NCBI RefSeq assembly: GCF_002086795.1
Contig: NZ_MVIM01000006.1
Coordinates: 248,001-312,000, forward strand
Length of the DNA stretch: 64,000 bases
Reading direction: 5' to 3'
Source: Mycolicibacterium tusciae
Lineage (GTDB): Bacteria > Actinomycetota > Actinomycetes > Mycobacteriales > Mycobacteriaceae
Made by a program: the position numbers and the translations under genes. Shown in pieces: positions 36,735-45,383 of the stretch; position 1 is the stretch's first letter; each line of letters starts with the position of its first letter. The notes under the pieces were generated by a model that was not told where the DNA came from, ran no database searches, and was given only the letters and a program-made list of their open reading frames with translations.

Positions 36735-36863
36735 CCACCAATCACCTTCGGGGAGGGCGGAGACGACCTCCGGTCCAACTCACGCTAGTCCCATCAGTGC
36801 GCTCTCCCTTGGGTTTAGACGTATTGGCAGACATCGCTGACCAGCGGTGACACGATTACTGAT

Positions 36864-39800
36864 GTGGACGCCAGCCCGGATGGCAGCGGTGGACCAACCG
36901 CCACGAAGGTCATCTGCGGTTCCTGTGGCGCGCATTCCATGGGCAAGTTCTGCACCGAGTGCGGAACGCGACTACTGCCCGTTGCCGCGTCCGCCGAGTA
37001 CAAGCAGGTCACCGTGCTCTTCGCTGATGTGGTGCGTTCGATGGATATCGCGGCCGCGTTGGACATAGAGCGTTTGCGTGAGGTCATGACCGCACTGATG
37101 GAACGTTCGGCGGACGTGGCACGCCGGTACGGCGGCGGGACCGTGGAGCACGCCGGCGACGGCTTGATGGTCCTCTTCGGCGCTCCGGTTGCGTTGGAAG
37201 ACCACGCCTTTCGCGCGTGTCTTGCGGCCCTGGCGATCCAGGAAGAAGCCAACGGACTTGCCGCAGAGGTGCAGCGCCGCGACGGCGTGACATTGCAGGT
37301 ACGCGTGGGGCTGAACTCGGGCCGGGTGATTGCGGGTGAGATCGGTTCGGGGACATCGCGATACGCCGCGACAGGTGAGACCGTGGGGTTCGCGCACAGG
37401 ATGGAGTCGGCGGCGCCTGCTGGCGCGGTGATGCTTTCAGAGGCGACCGCGCGTTTGGTGGAACACGCCGTGATGCTGGCCGACCCGGAATGGCTGGACA
37501 TCAAAGGCTCCGATGCCCCGGTGCGCGGCCGCCGTCTGCTTTCGATAGGCACGCGAGATGGCATCGTCGGCCGCACCGAGGCGGGCCTGGTCGGGCGGCA
37601 CCCGGAAATGGCTGCGCTCGACGCGATGCTCGAGCGTGCGGGTGGCCGGCAGGGCGGCGTGGTGAATGTGGTTGGACCACCGGGTATCGGCAAGAGCCGG
37701 CTGGCCCGAGAGGCGGGGGTGTTGGCGACCGCTCGCGGCGCGGAGGTGGTGTGGGGGTTCTGCGAGTCACACGCTCGCGACGTCCCGTTCCACGCCGTCA
37801 CCAGGCTGCTACGGGCGAGCAGCGGCGTGGCCGACCTCGACGACCGAGCCGCCCGCGCCAGAGTTCGACAGCAGAGTCCCGATGCTGACCCGCACGATCT
37901 TCTCCTGCTCGATGACCTGCTAGGCATCGCCGACCCGAATGTAACTGTCCCCCAGACAGAACCGGATGTGCGGCGACGCCGGTTGACTGCGCTGATCAAT
38001 GATCGCGCGCTCGCTCGCGGCAAACCGACGCTGTTCATCATCGAAGATGTGCACTGGATTGATGCGGTCAGTGAGGCCATGTTGGTCGACTTTCTGGCCG
38101 TGATCCCGCGCACGGCATCGGTGGTGCTGATCACCGCACGCCCCGACTACCAGGGCGCGCTGCTGAGCATATTGGGCGCGCAAACAATCACGCTTGCCCC
38201 ACTGGGAAATTCGGATATCACCACACTCTTGAACGAGCTGCTGGGGACAGACCCTTCGGTCGGCGGGCTGACGGCGGTCATCGCGGAACGCGCGGCGGGC
38301 AATCCGTTCTTCGCCGAGGAGATGGTGCGGGAGCTGGTGCAGCGGGGGACGCTGACCGGTGAAGCGGGTGACTATGTCTGTCGGGCGGATGTCGCCGAGG
38401 TAACGGTTCCGGACACCGTGCAGGCGGCGATCGCCGCGCGCATCGACCGGCTGAGCATCCCGGCCAGGCGGACGTTACACGCAGCGGCCGTGATCGGAGT
38501 CCGCTTCGAAGCGGAACTGCTTGCCGCGCTTGGGATCGACGCGGTGTTCGACGAACTACTCGGTGCCGAGCTGATCGATCAGGCGCGGCTGAACCCGAGC
38601 GTCGAGTACACGTACCGGCATCCCCTCATCCGCGCGGTGGCCTATGAATCACAGCTGAATTCCGATCGCGCTCAGTGGCATCGGCGCCTGGCCGCCGCGA
38701 TTGGCGAGCGTGCGCCGGAGTCGTTGGAGGAGAACGCAGCGCTGATCGCAGAACATCTGGAATCCGCAGGCGACCTGGCGGCGTCCTATGACTGGCAGAT
38801 GCGTGCCGGTGCCTGGTCGACCAATCGCGATCTGGTCGCCGCACGGCTGAGTTGGGAGCGAGCGTGCCGCATAGCCGATGCGCTGCCCGACGACAGCGAG
38901 CTGCTGTCGATGCGTATCGCGCCGCGCACGATGCTCTGCGCGACCGACTGGCAAGCCCGGGAAGTCCAGGACAGTCGGAGCCGCTTTGCGGAGCTGCAGG
39001 ATTTGTGCGCCGCCGCAGGGGACAAGATCTCGCTCGCCATCGCGATGACGGGTCTGGCCACCGAGCTGCTCTACGCCGGACGCCTGCGAGAGGCGGCGCA
39101 ACTGTCATCTGAGCAGATGGCGATGCTCGAGCCGTTGGACGACCCCACCCCCGCGATGGGATTGGCGCCCATCGCCTTCTGCAACTGGCTCGGTGTCTTG
39201 CAATTCGGCGAGATCGCGCGGTGGTCGCAGACCATCGTGGACCTGGCGGCCGGCGATCCAGTCAAGGGTGCCGGCTACGGCCTGGGATCGCCGCTGGCGA
39301 TCGGGTTGGCGTGGCGCGGCGCTGCCCGGTGGTGGCGCGGCCTTCCCGGATGGCGCGACGACCTGCACGACGCCGTCGCGATGGCACAACGCAGCAACCC
39401 GGAAACCCACTCCGAGGCGATCGCCTGGACTTACGGTTTCGCGGTGCAGTACGGGGTGCTGCGGGCCGACGATCCCGTGGTGCGCGCCGGTGAGGACGCG
39501 GTACAGCGGGCCCTCGGGGCCAGCAACTATCGCGCGTTGGGGTTGGCCGCGTACGCGTTGGCTGTGGGGCTGTTGAACCGGGACGACGCGGCCGACCGTC
39601 GCCGCGGACTGGAGTGGATGATGCGGGCCCGTGAATTATGGTCGCGCAAGCATGTCAAATTCCTCCTTCCGGTCACCGATATCTGGGCCGCGCGTGAAAC
39701 AGCCACGCACGGCGACCATGACACCGCGATACAGGAGATGCGCCAAGCCGTCGACGACATGCGCGAGGGCTACCTGTTCTATCGCGTATGGGGCACCGGT

Positions 39801-40070
39801 GTTCTCGTGGAGACCCTGCTGGAGCGTGGCGACGACGGCGACCGGGCCGAAGCGCTCGAGTTGGTCGACTGGGTGTCGAACCTGGCGGCCGATGGCGGTT
39901 CGGTGATGCTGGACCTCATACTGCTGCGGTTACGCGCGCTGATGGCCCGCTCAGACGGCGACGAACCTGCCTACCGCGAGTTGGTAGGCAGGTATGGCGC
40001 GATGGCGGAATCGCTTGGCTTCGACGGACATGTCGCGTGGGCCGAGGAACTGACCCAACGTCGTCAGTGA
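36864..40070 (+). CDS. Zinc-ribbon, class III cyclase domain and STAND-type ATPase regulator
   Basis: 1068 residues from GTG 36864. Order: a zinc ribbon with Cys18, Cys21, Cys30, Cys33; a class III nucleotide cyclase domain (about 45-225) with metal-binding Asp55 (LFADVV) and Asp99 (HAGDG); an AAA/STAND ATPase with Walker A GPPGIGKSRL (271-280) and Walker B FIIEDVHWID (391-400); then about 500 residues of helical repeats. The transition-state Asn of active cyclases (VNxAxR) is Gly in VGFAHR, so catalysis may be weak or lost. No C-terminal LuxR helix-turn-helix is present. Probably a signalling hub; its input is unknown. Confidence 0.85.
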   Translation: MDASPDGSGGPTATKVICGSCGAHSMGKFCTECGTRLLPVAASAEYKQVTVLFADVVRSMDIAAALDIERLREVMTALMERSADVARRYGGGTVEHAGDGLMVLFGAPVALEDHAFRACLAALAIQEEANGLAAEVQRRDGVTLQVRVGLNSGRVIAGEIGSGTSRYAATGETVGFAHRMESAAPAGAVMLSEATARLVEHAVMLADPEWLDIKGSDAPVRGRRLLSIGTRDGIVGRTEAGLVGRHPEMAALDAMLERAGGRQGGVVNVVGPPGIGKSRLAREAGVLATARGAEVVWGFCESHARDVPFHAVTRLLRASSGVADLDDRAARARVRQQSPDADPHDLLLLDDLLGIADPNVTVPQTEPDVRRRRLTALINDRALARGKPTLFIIEDVHWIDAVSEAMLVDFLAVIPRTASVVLITARPDYQGALLSILGAQTITLAPLGNSDITTLLNELLGTDPSVGGLTAVIAERAAGNPFFAEEMVRELVQRGTLTGEAGDYVCRADVAEVTVPDTVQAAIAARIDRLSIPARRTLHAAAVIGVRFEAELLAALGIDAVFDELLGAELIDQARLNPSVEYTYRHPLIRAVAYESQLNSDRAQWHRRLAAAIGERAPESLEENAALIAEHLESAGDLAASYDWQMRAGAWSTNRDLVAARLSWERACRIADALPDDSELLSMRIAPRTMLCATDWQAREVQDSRSRFAELQDLCAAAGDKISLAIAMTGLATELLYAGRLREAAQLSSEQMAMLEPLDDPTPAMGLAPIAFCNWLGVLQFGEIARWSQTIVDLAAGDPVKGAGYGLGSPLAIGLAWRGAARWWRGLPGWRDDLHDAVAMAQRSNPETHSEAIAWTYGFAVQYGVLRADDPVVRAGEDAVQRALGASNYRALGLAAYALAVGLLNRDDAADRRRGLEWMMRARELWSRKHVKFLLPVTDIWAARETATHGDHDTAIQEMRQAVDDMREGYLFYRVWGTGVLVETLLERGDDGDRAEALELVDWVSNLAADGGSVMLDLILLRLRALMARSDGDEPAYRELVGRYGAMAESLGFDGHVAWAEELTQRRQ

Positions 40071-40202
40071 ACTCGCGCGCTGCAATCGAGACCACGCCGG
40101 AAGCGTGTCCTGAATCACGGTCACGAACGCGCTGCCGGTGGTGTCTTAACTGGTGAAGGCCGTCGGCGATGATGCCCTGGCCCCCCAACCGGAGGTTCAC
40201 CC

Positions 40203-40472
40203 ATGGAAGTCAACAACGACCGCGGCATGCCGCCGACAGCGACGGGGATGCGCGTGATCGTGTTGCTGCTGGTATCGATTTGCCTCAGCATCGCACTCGG
40301 ATTGGCGATGCTGATCGCGGCGCTCACACCTGCATCGGTCGCCGCCCCGTCGCCAATGCAGTCCGCGCCGTGCGGTATTGCCGTCCTCTGGCCCCAGAAT
40401 CTCACGTCCAGTGCCGTCTGCCCCGTCGCGATCTCGTCATCGACGTGCTGCACGCGCCTGCCCATTGGATAA
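40203..40472 (+). CDS. Small membrane or secreted protein of unknown function
   Basis: 89 residues. ATG 40203 is preceded by GGAGG at 8 bases, good support for a real gene. One strong hydrophobic segment (about residues 17-48, VIVLLLVSICLSIALGLAML) is followed by a Ser/Pro-rich stretch and four cysteines (PCGIAV, VCPVAI, TCCTRL). It may be an anchored or exported small protein. I do not recognise it. Convergent to the SDR gene, 13 bp apart. Confidence 0.5.
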   Translation: MEVNNDRGMPPTATGMRVIVLLLVSICLSIALGLAMLIAALTPASVAAPSPMQSAPCGIAVLWPQNLTSSAVCPVAISSSTCCTRLPIG

Positions 40473-40485
40473 CGGACAACGCACG

Positions 40486-41286
40486 TCAGTGAATTCGAGC
40501 GCTGCCGCCGAGGCCGATTTCGAGCACGCTGCCGGTGACGACGCCCGGATCTGTGACCAGATAGAGCAATCCGTGACTCACGTCCTCCGGTTCAATCCAG
40601 GGCTGCGGTATCGGATTCGCCCTCATCATCCGTTGGACCAATTCGTCGGGAACATCGTCCGCGCCGACTGGCTGCACCATCGGCGTGTGCACCGTGGTGG
40701 GGCAGATGACATTGACGGTGATGCCCTCCTTGGCGACTTCCAACGCCAATGACTTCGCGAGCCCGATGACTCCCCATTTGGTGGCGTTGTACGGCGCCAG
40801 TTCCGGGATGCCCATTCGGCCACCCATCGATGAGGTGACGACGATCCGGCCGAACCGCTGCCGTCGCATCACCGGAATGGCGGCCCGCAGCGTGTGGAAC
40901 ACGCCCGTCAGGTTGGTGTCCACGAGTTGGTGCCAGATCTCGTCGGTCACGTCTTGCAGCGGTCCGGTGCTCACGACGCCGGCGTTCGCCACCACGATGT
41001 CGAGACTTCCGAAGCTGCTCACGGTTTCTTCGACGGCGGCGCTCACTGCGGCGGGATCCCGCACGTCCATCACGATCGGAAGACAGGCGGAGCCGAGCTC
41101 CCCGACCAGATTGGCCGTGTCACGGAGGTCGTCTCCGGTGCCTAGTGGATAGGTCAAGTTCATCGGCCGGGGCGCATCGGCGACTACGACGGTCGCCCCT
41201 TCGGCGGCCAATGCCAACGCGTGCGCGCGCCCCTGCCCACGCGCGCCGCCGGTGATCAGAGCGACACGGCCGTCCAGCACACCCAT
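40486..41286 (-). CDS. Mycofactocin-type short-chain dehydrogenase
   Basis: 266 residues. ALITGGARGQGRAHALALA, the insertion around residues 38-60 (APRPMNLTYPLGTGDDL), VANAGVVSTG, the catalytic Ser in TSSMGG and YNATKWG are all present. The long cofactor-site insertion links it to the mycofactocin-coupled SDR group, like the gene at 11751. A partner enzyme is not adjacent, so the substrate is unknown. Confidence 0.85.
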   Translation of the reverse strand: MGVLDGRVALITGGARGQGRAHALALAAEGATVVVADAPRPMNLTYPLGTGDDLRDTANLVGELGSACLPIVMDVRDPAAVSAAVEETVSSFGSLDIVVANAGVVSTGPLQDVTDEIWHQLVDTNLTGVFHTLRAAIPVMRRQRFGRIVVTSSMGGRMGIPELAPYNATKWGVIGLAKSLALEVAKEGITVNVICPTTVHTPMVQPVGADDVPDELVQRMMRANPIPQPWIEPEDVSHGLLYLVTDPGVVTGSVLEIGLGGSARIH

Positions 41287-41461
41287 ACCGTCAGCTCACC
41301 GTCTCGTTGACCGGGTCGACGAAAACTGGTTTCGCTCCGAACATCCCGGCAATTGCGACGGCGAGAATCTGCACCCGAGCTCTGTCTTCGCTCACACGTC
41401 GCAACTTACCCCGACGTCGCGCCGACAACGATTCCGCGCCGCGCGTCCGGCAAACGTCGCT

Positions 41462-42835
41462 CTAGTGCAGACCTTGCGCTCGAAGGTCAGCGAGCATGGC
41501 CGTGATCGTCGCGAGGATCTCAGCATCTGGGCTGTGGAAGCGCCGTCCCAGCCGCTGAACACCAGCGTCTATGCGCTGGAGAAGCGCGCGATAGGCGTCA
41601 CCGGCGGCCTCGGCGTAGCCGGCGGCGGCCTGCGCCTGAGATTGATCGGAGTACCGCGTGGCTAGCGTGGCCAATTCTTGGGTTAGATCCTTTGCCTGCT
41701 CTTGCACCTTCGCCGTCAGGTTGCGCGTGAAGTCGAGATCGGGCACGAACGGCGACTCGACGTCCTCAACCAGTACCACCTCCAGCACATGACAGATCTG
41801 GTAGAGCATGTCGATCGTGGTTTCGACAGACCAGATCTGGGCACGAAGCTCCGGCGGCGGAACGGGAATCGTCAACAGTTGGGTCGACACTTCGCCCCGC
41901 GCCCATCGCTCCATATTCAGGGCGTGGGCCTCCCAGCGAGCGACTTCCGCGTCGGCGGCTTCACGCGCGGCGGCGATCTCGGCCTCGGCGGCCTCCCGCG
42001 CGGCGGCCACGTCGCCACTCGCCTGCCCACGCGCCGCCGCCACCTCAGCGGCAGCGTCAGAGCGCACCTTTTCCAACTCGCGGCGCACCCGCTGCAGGGC
42101 TTCCTCGCCCGTCGCCCGCTCGGTTGTCCGCTCGGTGCTCCGTTCGACGGCACGCGCCTCCGCGGCGCGAACCGTCTCTTGGGCCGCCGCCACCTCAGCC
42201 GCCGCATCGGCGCGAACCCGTTCGATCTCGGCCTGCAGTTGCTGCATCGCCTGCTCGCCGGCTGCGCGCTCGGTCGTCCGTTCGGCGCTCCGCTCACGGG
42301 CACGCGCCTCGGCCGCCCGAACCCCCTCTTCTGCTGCCGCGACCTCAGCTGCGGCACCAGCTCGCACCCGCTCGATCTCGGCCTGCGCCTGCTGCACCGC
42401 CTGTTGATCGGCTGCCCGTTCGGCCCTTCTTTCGGCGTCCTTGCGCTCGGCCTCGGCCTCCACCGCGCGGACTCGCTCACCCGCCGCCGTGGCAACGCGT
42501 GCTGACTCCTCGGCTTCGGCCCGCGCGAGCGAGGCCGCCGCCTCAGCGTCGAGCCTGCCCTGATGCGCCGCGCGCGCCTGCTCCTCGGCCACCCGGCGCA
42601 GATGGTCGGCCTCGACGAGTTGCATCGCCAGCGATCGGCGTGGCACCCGGGGCCCATTGCGTTCGCGATGGTGGGCGAGTTCGCGCTCGCTCATCCCCGC
42701 CAACGCGACGGCTTCAGCCCGCGGTTGTAACCCCAACCGCTGCGCGGCGGCGACCGACTCCGCCGCCGCGCGTCGTGTCAACGCAGCCCATCTGTCGACG
42801 TCGAGGTCCTCGATGTGTTGGCGAGTCGTCGTCAT
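41462..42835 (-). CDS. Coiled-coil protein with tandem 50-residue repeats
   Basis: 457 residues. Residues about 75-310 are almost entirely Ala/Glu/Arg coiled coil. Exactly 50-residue repeats occupy 151-200 and 201-250, each with QAEIERVRA, AAAEVAAA, VRAAEARA and ERTTERA blocks, with degenerate units on either side. The N terminus (QHIEDLDVDRWAALTRRAA, MSERELAHHRERNG) and the C-terminal globular part (TIDMLYQICHVLEVV onward) are non-repetitive. No signal or membrane segment. ATGA overlap with the upstream membrane-anchored gene suggests a complex. Possibly cytoskeletal or a DNA/cell-pole scaffold; not identified. Confidence 0.7.
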   Translation of the reverse strand: MTTTRQHIEDLDVDRWAALTRRAAAESVAAAQRLGLQPRAEAVALAGMSERELAHHRERNGPRVPRRSLAMQLVEADHLRRVAEEQARAAHQGRLDAEAAASLARAEAEESARVATAAGERVRAVEAEAERKDAERRAERAADQQAVQQAQAEIERVRAGAAAEVAAAEEGVRAAEARARERSAERTTERAAGEQAMQQLQAEIERVRADAAAEVAAAQETVRAAEARAVERSTERTTERATGEEALQRVRRELEKVRSDAAAEVAAARGQASGDVAAAREAAEAEIAAAREAADAEVARWEAHALNMERWARGEVSTQLLTIPVPPPELRAQIWSVETTIDMLYQICHVLEVVLVEDVESPFVPDLDFTRNLTAKVQEQAKDLTQELATLATRYSDQSQAQAAAGYAEAAGDAYRALLQRIDAGVQRLGRRFHSPDAEILATITAMLADLRAQGLH

Positions 42836-43470
42836 CGGCGACGCCGCCCTCCGCTGGTCTCCGCCACCGTGGCGGAAGGCGTTTCGGTGGAAGACTTTTC
42901 AGCGGCGACGGTCGGTGTCGGCATGCTTGGTTTCCGGTGCGCCGATGCAGGCTTGTTGTCGCGAGTCTCATCGGACGGGCGCGTGGTCGTTGCCCCCGCG
43001 ATGTCGGAAACCGGACCGGCCTGTTGTGCCAGAACCAACAAGAGCTGCTCCTGGTACACCGCCACAGCCTTGGCGAGCGTCTCATCGCCGAGTCGCTCGG
43101 CATCACGAAGCAACCCACTCAACAACTCCAGGGTCACCGCGGGCCCAAGCCCCAGAGTCGCCCCCTCGCTCGCGGCGGGCTCGATACCGGCGGTGTCGAC
43201 CACCCACTGCCAGCGCTCCCACGCCAGAGCGTTCTCCGCGTCGTGACGAGCCTGTTGCTGACGGCTTTCGTCTCGATCTCGCTGCTGCTCAAACCGCTGA
43301 CGGGCCCGTCTCGACGCATAGAGCACCGCGCACGCCGCGATGGCCGCTGCCAACACTGCCGCTAGGCCGGCAAAGCCAGGCGAGACCACGAAGTCCCGCG
43401 CAGGAAGATCTCCGATAATGCCTACCAGGGGTACATGCTCCACCCAGTCAGTCTCGCACCGTGTGGACAT
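42832..43470 (-). CDS. Single-pass membrane protein with cytoplasmic helical tail
   Basis: 212 residues from ATG 43470; the start is provisional, since neither this nor the upstream frame to 43572 nor GTG 43443 has a strong ribosome site. One membrane helix (about residues 27-50, GLAAVLAAAIAACAVLYASRR) is followed by a basic, Gln/Arg-rich helix (RQRFEQQRDRDESRQQQ) and a Ser/Thr/Pro-rich tail. Its stop overlaps the coiled-coil gene start by 4 bp, so it may anchor that protein to the membrane. Function unknown. Confidence 0.62.
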   Translation of the reverse strand: MSTRCETDWVEHVPLVGIIGDLPARDFVVSPGFAGLAAVLAAAIAACAVLYASRRARQRFEQQRDRDESRQQQARHDAENALAWERWQWVVDTAGIEPAASEGATLGLGPAVTLELLSGLLRDAERLGDETLAKAVAVYQEQLLLVLAQQAGPVSDIAGATTTRPSDETRDNKPASAHRKPSMPTPTVAAEKSSTETPSATVAETSGGRRRR

Positions 43471-43683
43471 GCGCAGTAACGGAAATTCGAAGCAGTGCTC
43501 GTGGCTCGACTGCATATGCGCGCGATGCGCATCGCCACAATTGATCGGTCGGTCCCCCACGAATGTGATCAACTTTGCTGATCGCGTTTATTCGGCGCAG
43601 GAAGGGGCATGGCTTGACGGTCAGCGACGACCCAAGCACTGCCGCACATAGCGCACCGCGCAGGCCAAGAACCGGAGCACGAG

Positions 43684-44187
43684 TTGAACGTCCGAAAATG
43701 TCTGTCTCTCGTAGCCGCTTGCCTAGCCGCGGCACTTCTATTCGCACCGAGTGCTTCAGCTGAGCCACGACCCACAATCCCTGGAGCCGATGCCGCTATC
43801 GCCAAGGCCGAAAGCATCCTCGGGACAGACCAATTCGGCATCTACGGATGTGAAGCGCTGGTGGCCTACGCATTCGGCGTGCCCCAGGAGCAATACGGTT
43901 GGGACGGCGCTGCCGAGACCATGTACCAAACCCTCCTCGAACAAGGGGAGATCCACACCGACAGGGACCCGCCCCGTGGGGCACTCGTCTTCAGCAGAGG
44001 ATTCGTCGGTGCCCATATCGACATCGCCCGCGGGGACGGGACCTATATATCCGGCGGCGTCCAGGGGCTCTCACCGGGATACGGCGACGGGAGCAACATC
44101 CAAATCCTGCCCAGTCCCAGTGTGGGGGACGACAACTACACCTACCGCGGTTGGAGTCTGGGATTTCCGGAGTCCGAGCCGCAATGA
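43684..44187 (+). CDS. Secreted NlpC/P60- or CHAP-like hydrolase candidate
   Basis: 167 residues from TTG 43684. A signal peptide (residues 1-26, ending PSASA-EP) is clear. Cys56 in GIYGCEALV and His111 in FVGAHIDIARGDG are spaced like the catalytic pair of papain-like cell-wall amidases, and GDGTYISGGVQG resembles the strand that follows the His in that fold. A peptidoglycan-hydrolase role is inferred from that pattern only. It ends 17 bp before the tRNA fragment and is probably the last native gene before the island. Confidence 0.6.
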   Translation: MNVRKCLSLVAACLAAALLFAPSASAEPRPTIPGADAAIAKAESILGTDQFGIYGCEALVAYAFGVPQEQYGWDGAAETMYQTLLEQGEIHTDRDPPRGALVFSRGFVGAHIDIARGDGTYISGGVQGLSPGYGDGSNIQILPSPSVGDDNYTYRGWSLGFPESEPQ

Positions 44188-44204
44188 CGCGACTCATCAA
44201 GGAG

Positions 44205-44251
44205 TGGAGCTAAGGGGATTCGAACCCCTGACCCCCACACTGCCAGTGTGG
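44205..44251 (-). other. Displaced 3' part of tRNA-Ala(GGC): putative att site of an integrated island
   Basis: Read on the reverse strand this is a full anticodon arm (stem CCACA/TGTGG, loop CTGGCAG, anticodon GGC), a 5-base variable loop, a perfect T arm (AGGGG-TTCGAAT-CCCCT) and the 3' acceptor strand TAGCTCC plus A73. The 5' acceptor and D arm are absent; homology stops at the anticodon stem. Integrases that use tRNA genes leave such a 3' copy at the distal end of the element. By orientation the element lies to the right, with the intact tRNA expected beyond 64,000. Confidence 0.75.
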
Positions 44252-44317
44252 ACTGTGATGTGCTGTCCTGTATCGCTACGTCCACGACGTCCCGATCTGT
44301 GCAGCTCAACTGCTGGT

Positions 44318-44383
44318 GTGCGTACTCATGCGTCCCGTGCGTATTTGCCGGTGATCGAGCGTCTTAGGACACCGCTAGGACAC
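44318..44383. repeat. Short direct repeats next to the att site
   Basis: GTGCGTA occurs at 44318-44324 and 44337-44343, and TAGGACAC at 44365-44372 and 44376-44383. Paired direct repeats within 150 bp of an att core resemble integrase arm-type sites. No integrase gene is adjacent. The rest of 44252-44687 holds no convincing gene. Confidence 0.3.
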
Positions 44384-44687
44384 GCCGAACAACGTTCGCG
44401 CCGGGGCTGCGCGATGAGGGCTTGGGTAAGCGATGCGGGCTCGAGAAGGCTCGCCGCACAGGTATGCGGAGGACGCCGTCCGACCAGTTAGCGTTCAGAG
44501 GCTATGGCGAAGCGAGTGAGTCCAGCGATCCTGTCGCCCCGTCGGGAGGCGCTGACGCTCGCCTTCTGATATCGCCGGGTTTACGTCGTTACCTCAGTTC
44601 GTGCCTGTCAGACGATCGTGCACTCGTCGCCCAATTCGATTGGACCAAACACAAACGCAACAACGTCGGCCAGCCCACCCGCGTAAT

Positions 44688-44709
44688 CCACCCGCGCTGG
44701 CGCGGGTGG
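44688..44709. terminator. Hairpin upstream of the toxin-antitoxin operon
   Basis: CCACCCGCG, loop CTGG, CGCGGGTGG: a perfect 9-bp GC-rich stem. It sits just before the toxin-antitoxin operator and could insulate the operon from upstream transcription. No T run follows. Confidence 0.5.
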
Positions 44710-44711
44710 TG

Positions 44712-44748
44712 TACTAACGTTTGACGTTACTAACGCGAACCGTTAGTA
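44712..44748 (+). promoter_or_regulatory. Operator/promoter of the higBA-like operon
   Basis: TACTAACG occurs at 44712-44719 and 44728-44735, and its inverted copy CGTTAGTA at 44741-44748; the last two form a palindrome with perfect 8-bp arms and a 5-base centre. TAGTAT at 44745-44750 fits a -10 box, which would place the transcript start at or next to GTG 44756, i.e. leaderless. Autoregulation by the antitoxin is usual for this family. Confidence 0.6.
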
Positions 44749-44755
44749 TTAGCAC

Positions 44756-45043
44756 GTGATCCGGTCGTTCAGCGACGGCGACACCCAGAAAATCTGGGAG
44801 CTGCGCTGCCCGAGGGGGATCAGCCAGGAACTGGCGAAAGCGGCTCGCCGGAAGCTGCAACTCCTCGACGCCGCGGAGAACATCAACGATCTGAGGGTGC
44901 CACCAGGCAACCGCTTGGAAAAGCTCACTGCCAAAGGCGGCCGTGAAGGGCAACACAGTATCCGCGTCAATGACCAGTACCGAATCTGCTTCGCATGGAG
45001 CAATGGCGGCGCCGACGACGTTGAACTGACCGACTACCACTGA
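44756..45043 (+). CDS. higB: HigB/RelE-type mRNA-interferase toxin
   Basis: 95 residues from GTG 44756. KAARRKLQLLDAAENINDLRVPPGNRLEKL and HSIRVNDQYRICFAW match the HigB branch of the RelE superfamily, which cleaves mRNA on the ribosome; the RVNDQYRICF strand carries the conserved Arg and aromatic residues. The toxin-first gene order is typical of higBA. It lies 14 bp before the antitoxin gene and directly after an operator-like palindrome. Confidence 0.88.
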   Translation: MIRSFSDGDTQKIWELRCPRGISQELAKAARRKLQLLDAAENINDLRVPPGNRLEKLTAKGGREGQHSIRVNDQYRICFAWSNGGADDVELTDYH

Positions 45044-45057
45044 CAAAGGAGCAGACA

Positions 45058-45357
45058 ATGGCTGATTTCGCACCTACCCACCCCGGCGAGATTCTTGCCG
45101 AGGAGTTCCTGGAGCCGTTAGGGATTACCCCCTACCGTCTGGCCAAGGAGATCGGCGTTCCGCAGACGCGCCTGAGTCAGATTATTAGCGGCCGGCGTGG
45201 CATCACTGCGGACACAGGACTGCGGCTGTCGCGGGCACTTGGGCTCAGTGACATGTTCTGGATCAACCTCCAGGCGCGCTATGACGCCGACATGGTTCGT
45301 ATCGACAAGAACGACGAGCTCGAGCACATCCACCCACTGGCCGCCCGCGCCGGGTGA
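45058..45357 (+). CDS. higA: HigA-type antitoxin (XRE helix-turn-helix)
   Basis: 99 residues; ATG 45058 has AAAGGAG about 8 bases upstream. The helix-turn-helix is YRLAKEIGVPQTRLSQIISGRRGITADTGLRLSRALG cut into the usual five helices, and MFWINLQARYDADM is the characteristic HigA end. It would bind and block HigB and repress the operon through the repeats at 44712-44748. Such modules stabilise integrated elements. Confidence 0.9.
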   Translation: MADFAPTHPGEILAEEFLEPLGITPYRLAKEIGVPQTRLSQIISGRRGITADTGLRLSRALGLSDMFWINLQARYDADMVRIDKNDELEHIHPLAARAG

Positions 45358-45383
45358 AATAGACGGCCGAACCAGTTGCCAAC

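Noticed and set aside
42124..43365. Long Arg/Pro-rich forward frame opposite the coiled-coil gene
   Set aside because: Composition is typical of the complement of an Ala/Glu/Arg coiled coil; no start signal or family.
44252..44755. An integrase gene next to the att site
   Set aside because: No frame in this interval shows tyrosine or serine recombinase motifs; any integrase must lie at the other end of the island or be lost.
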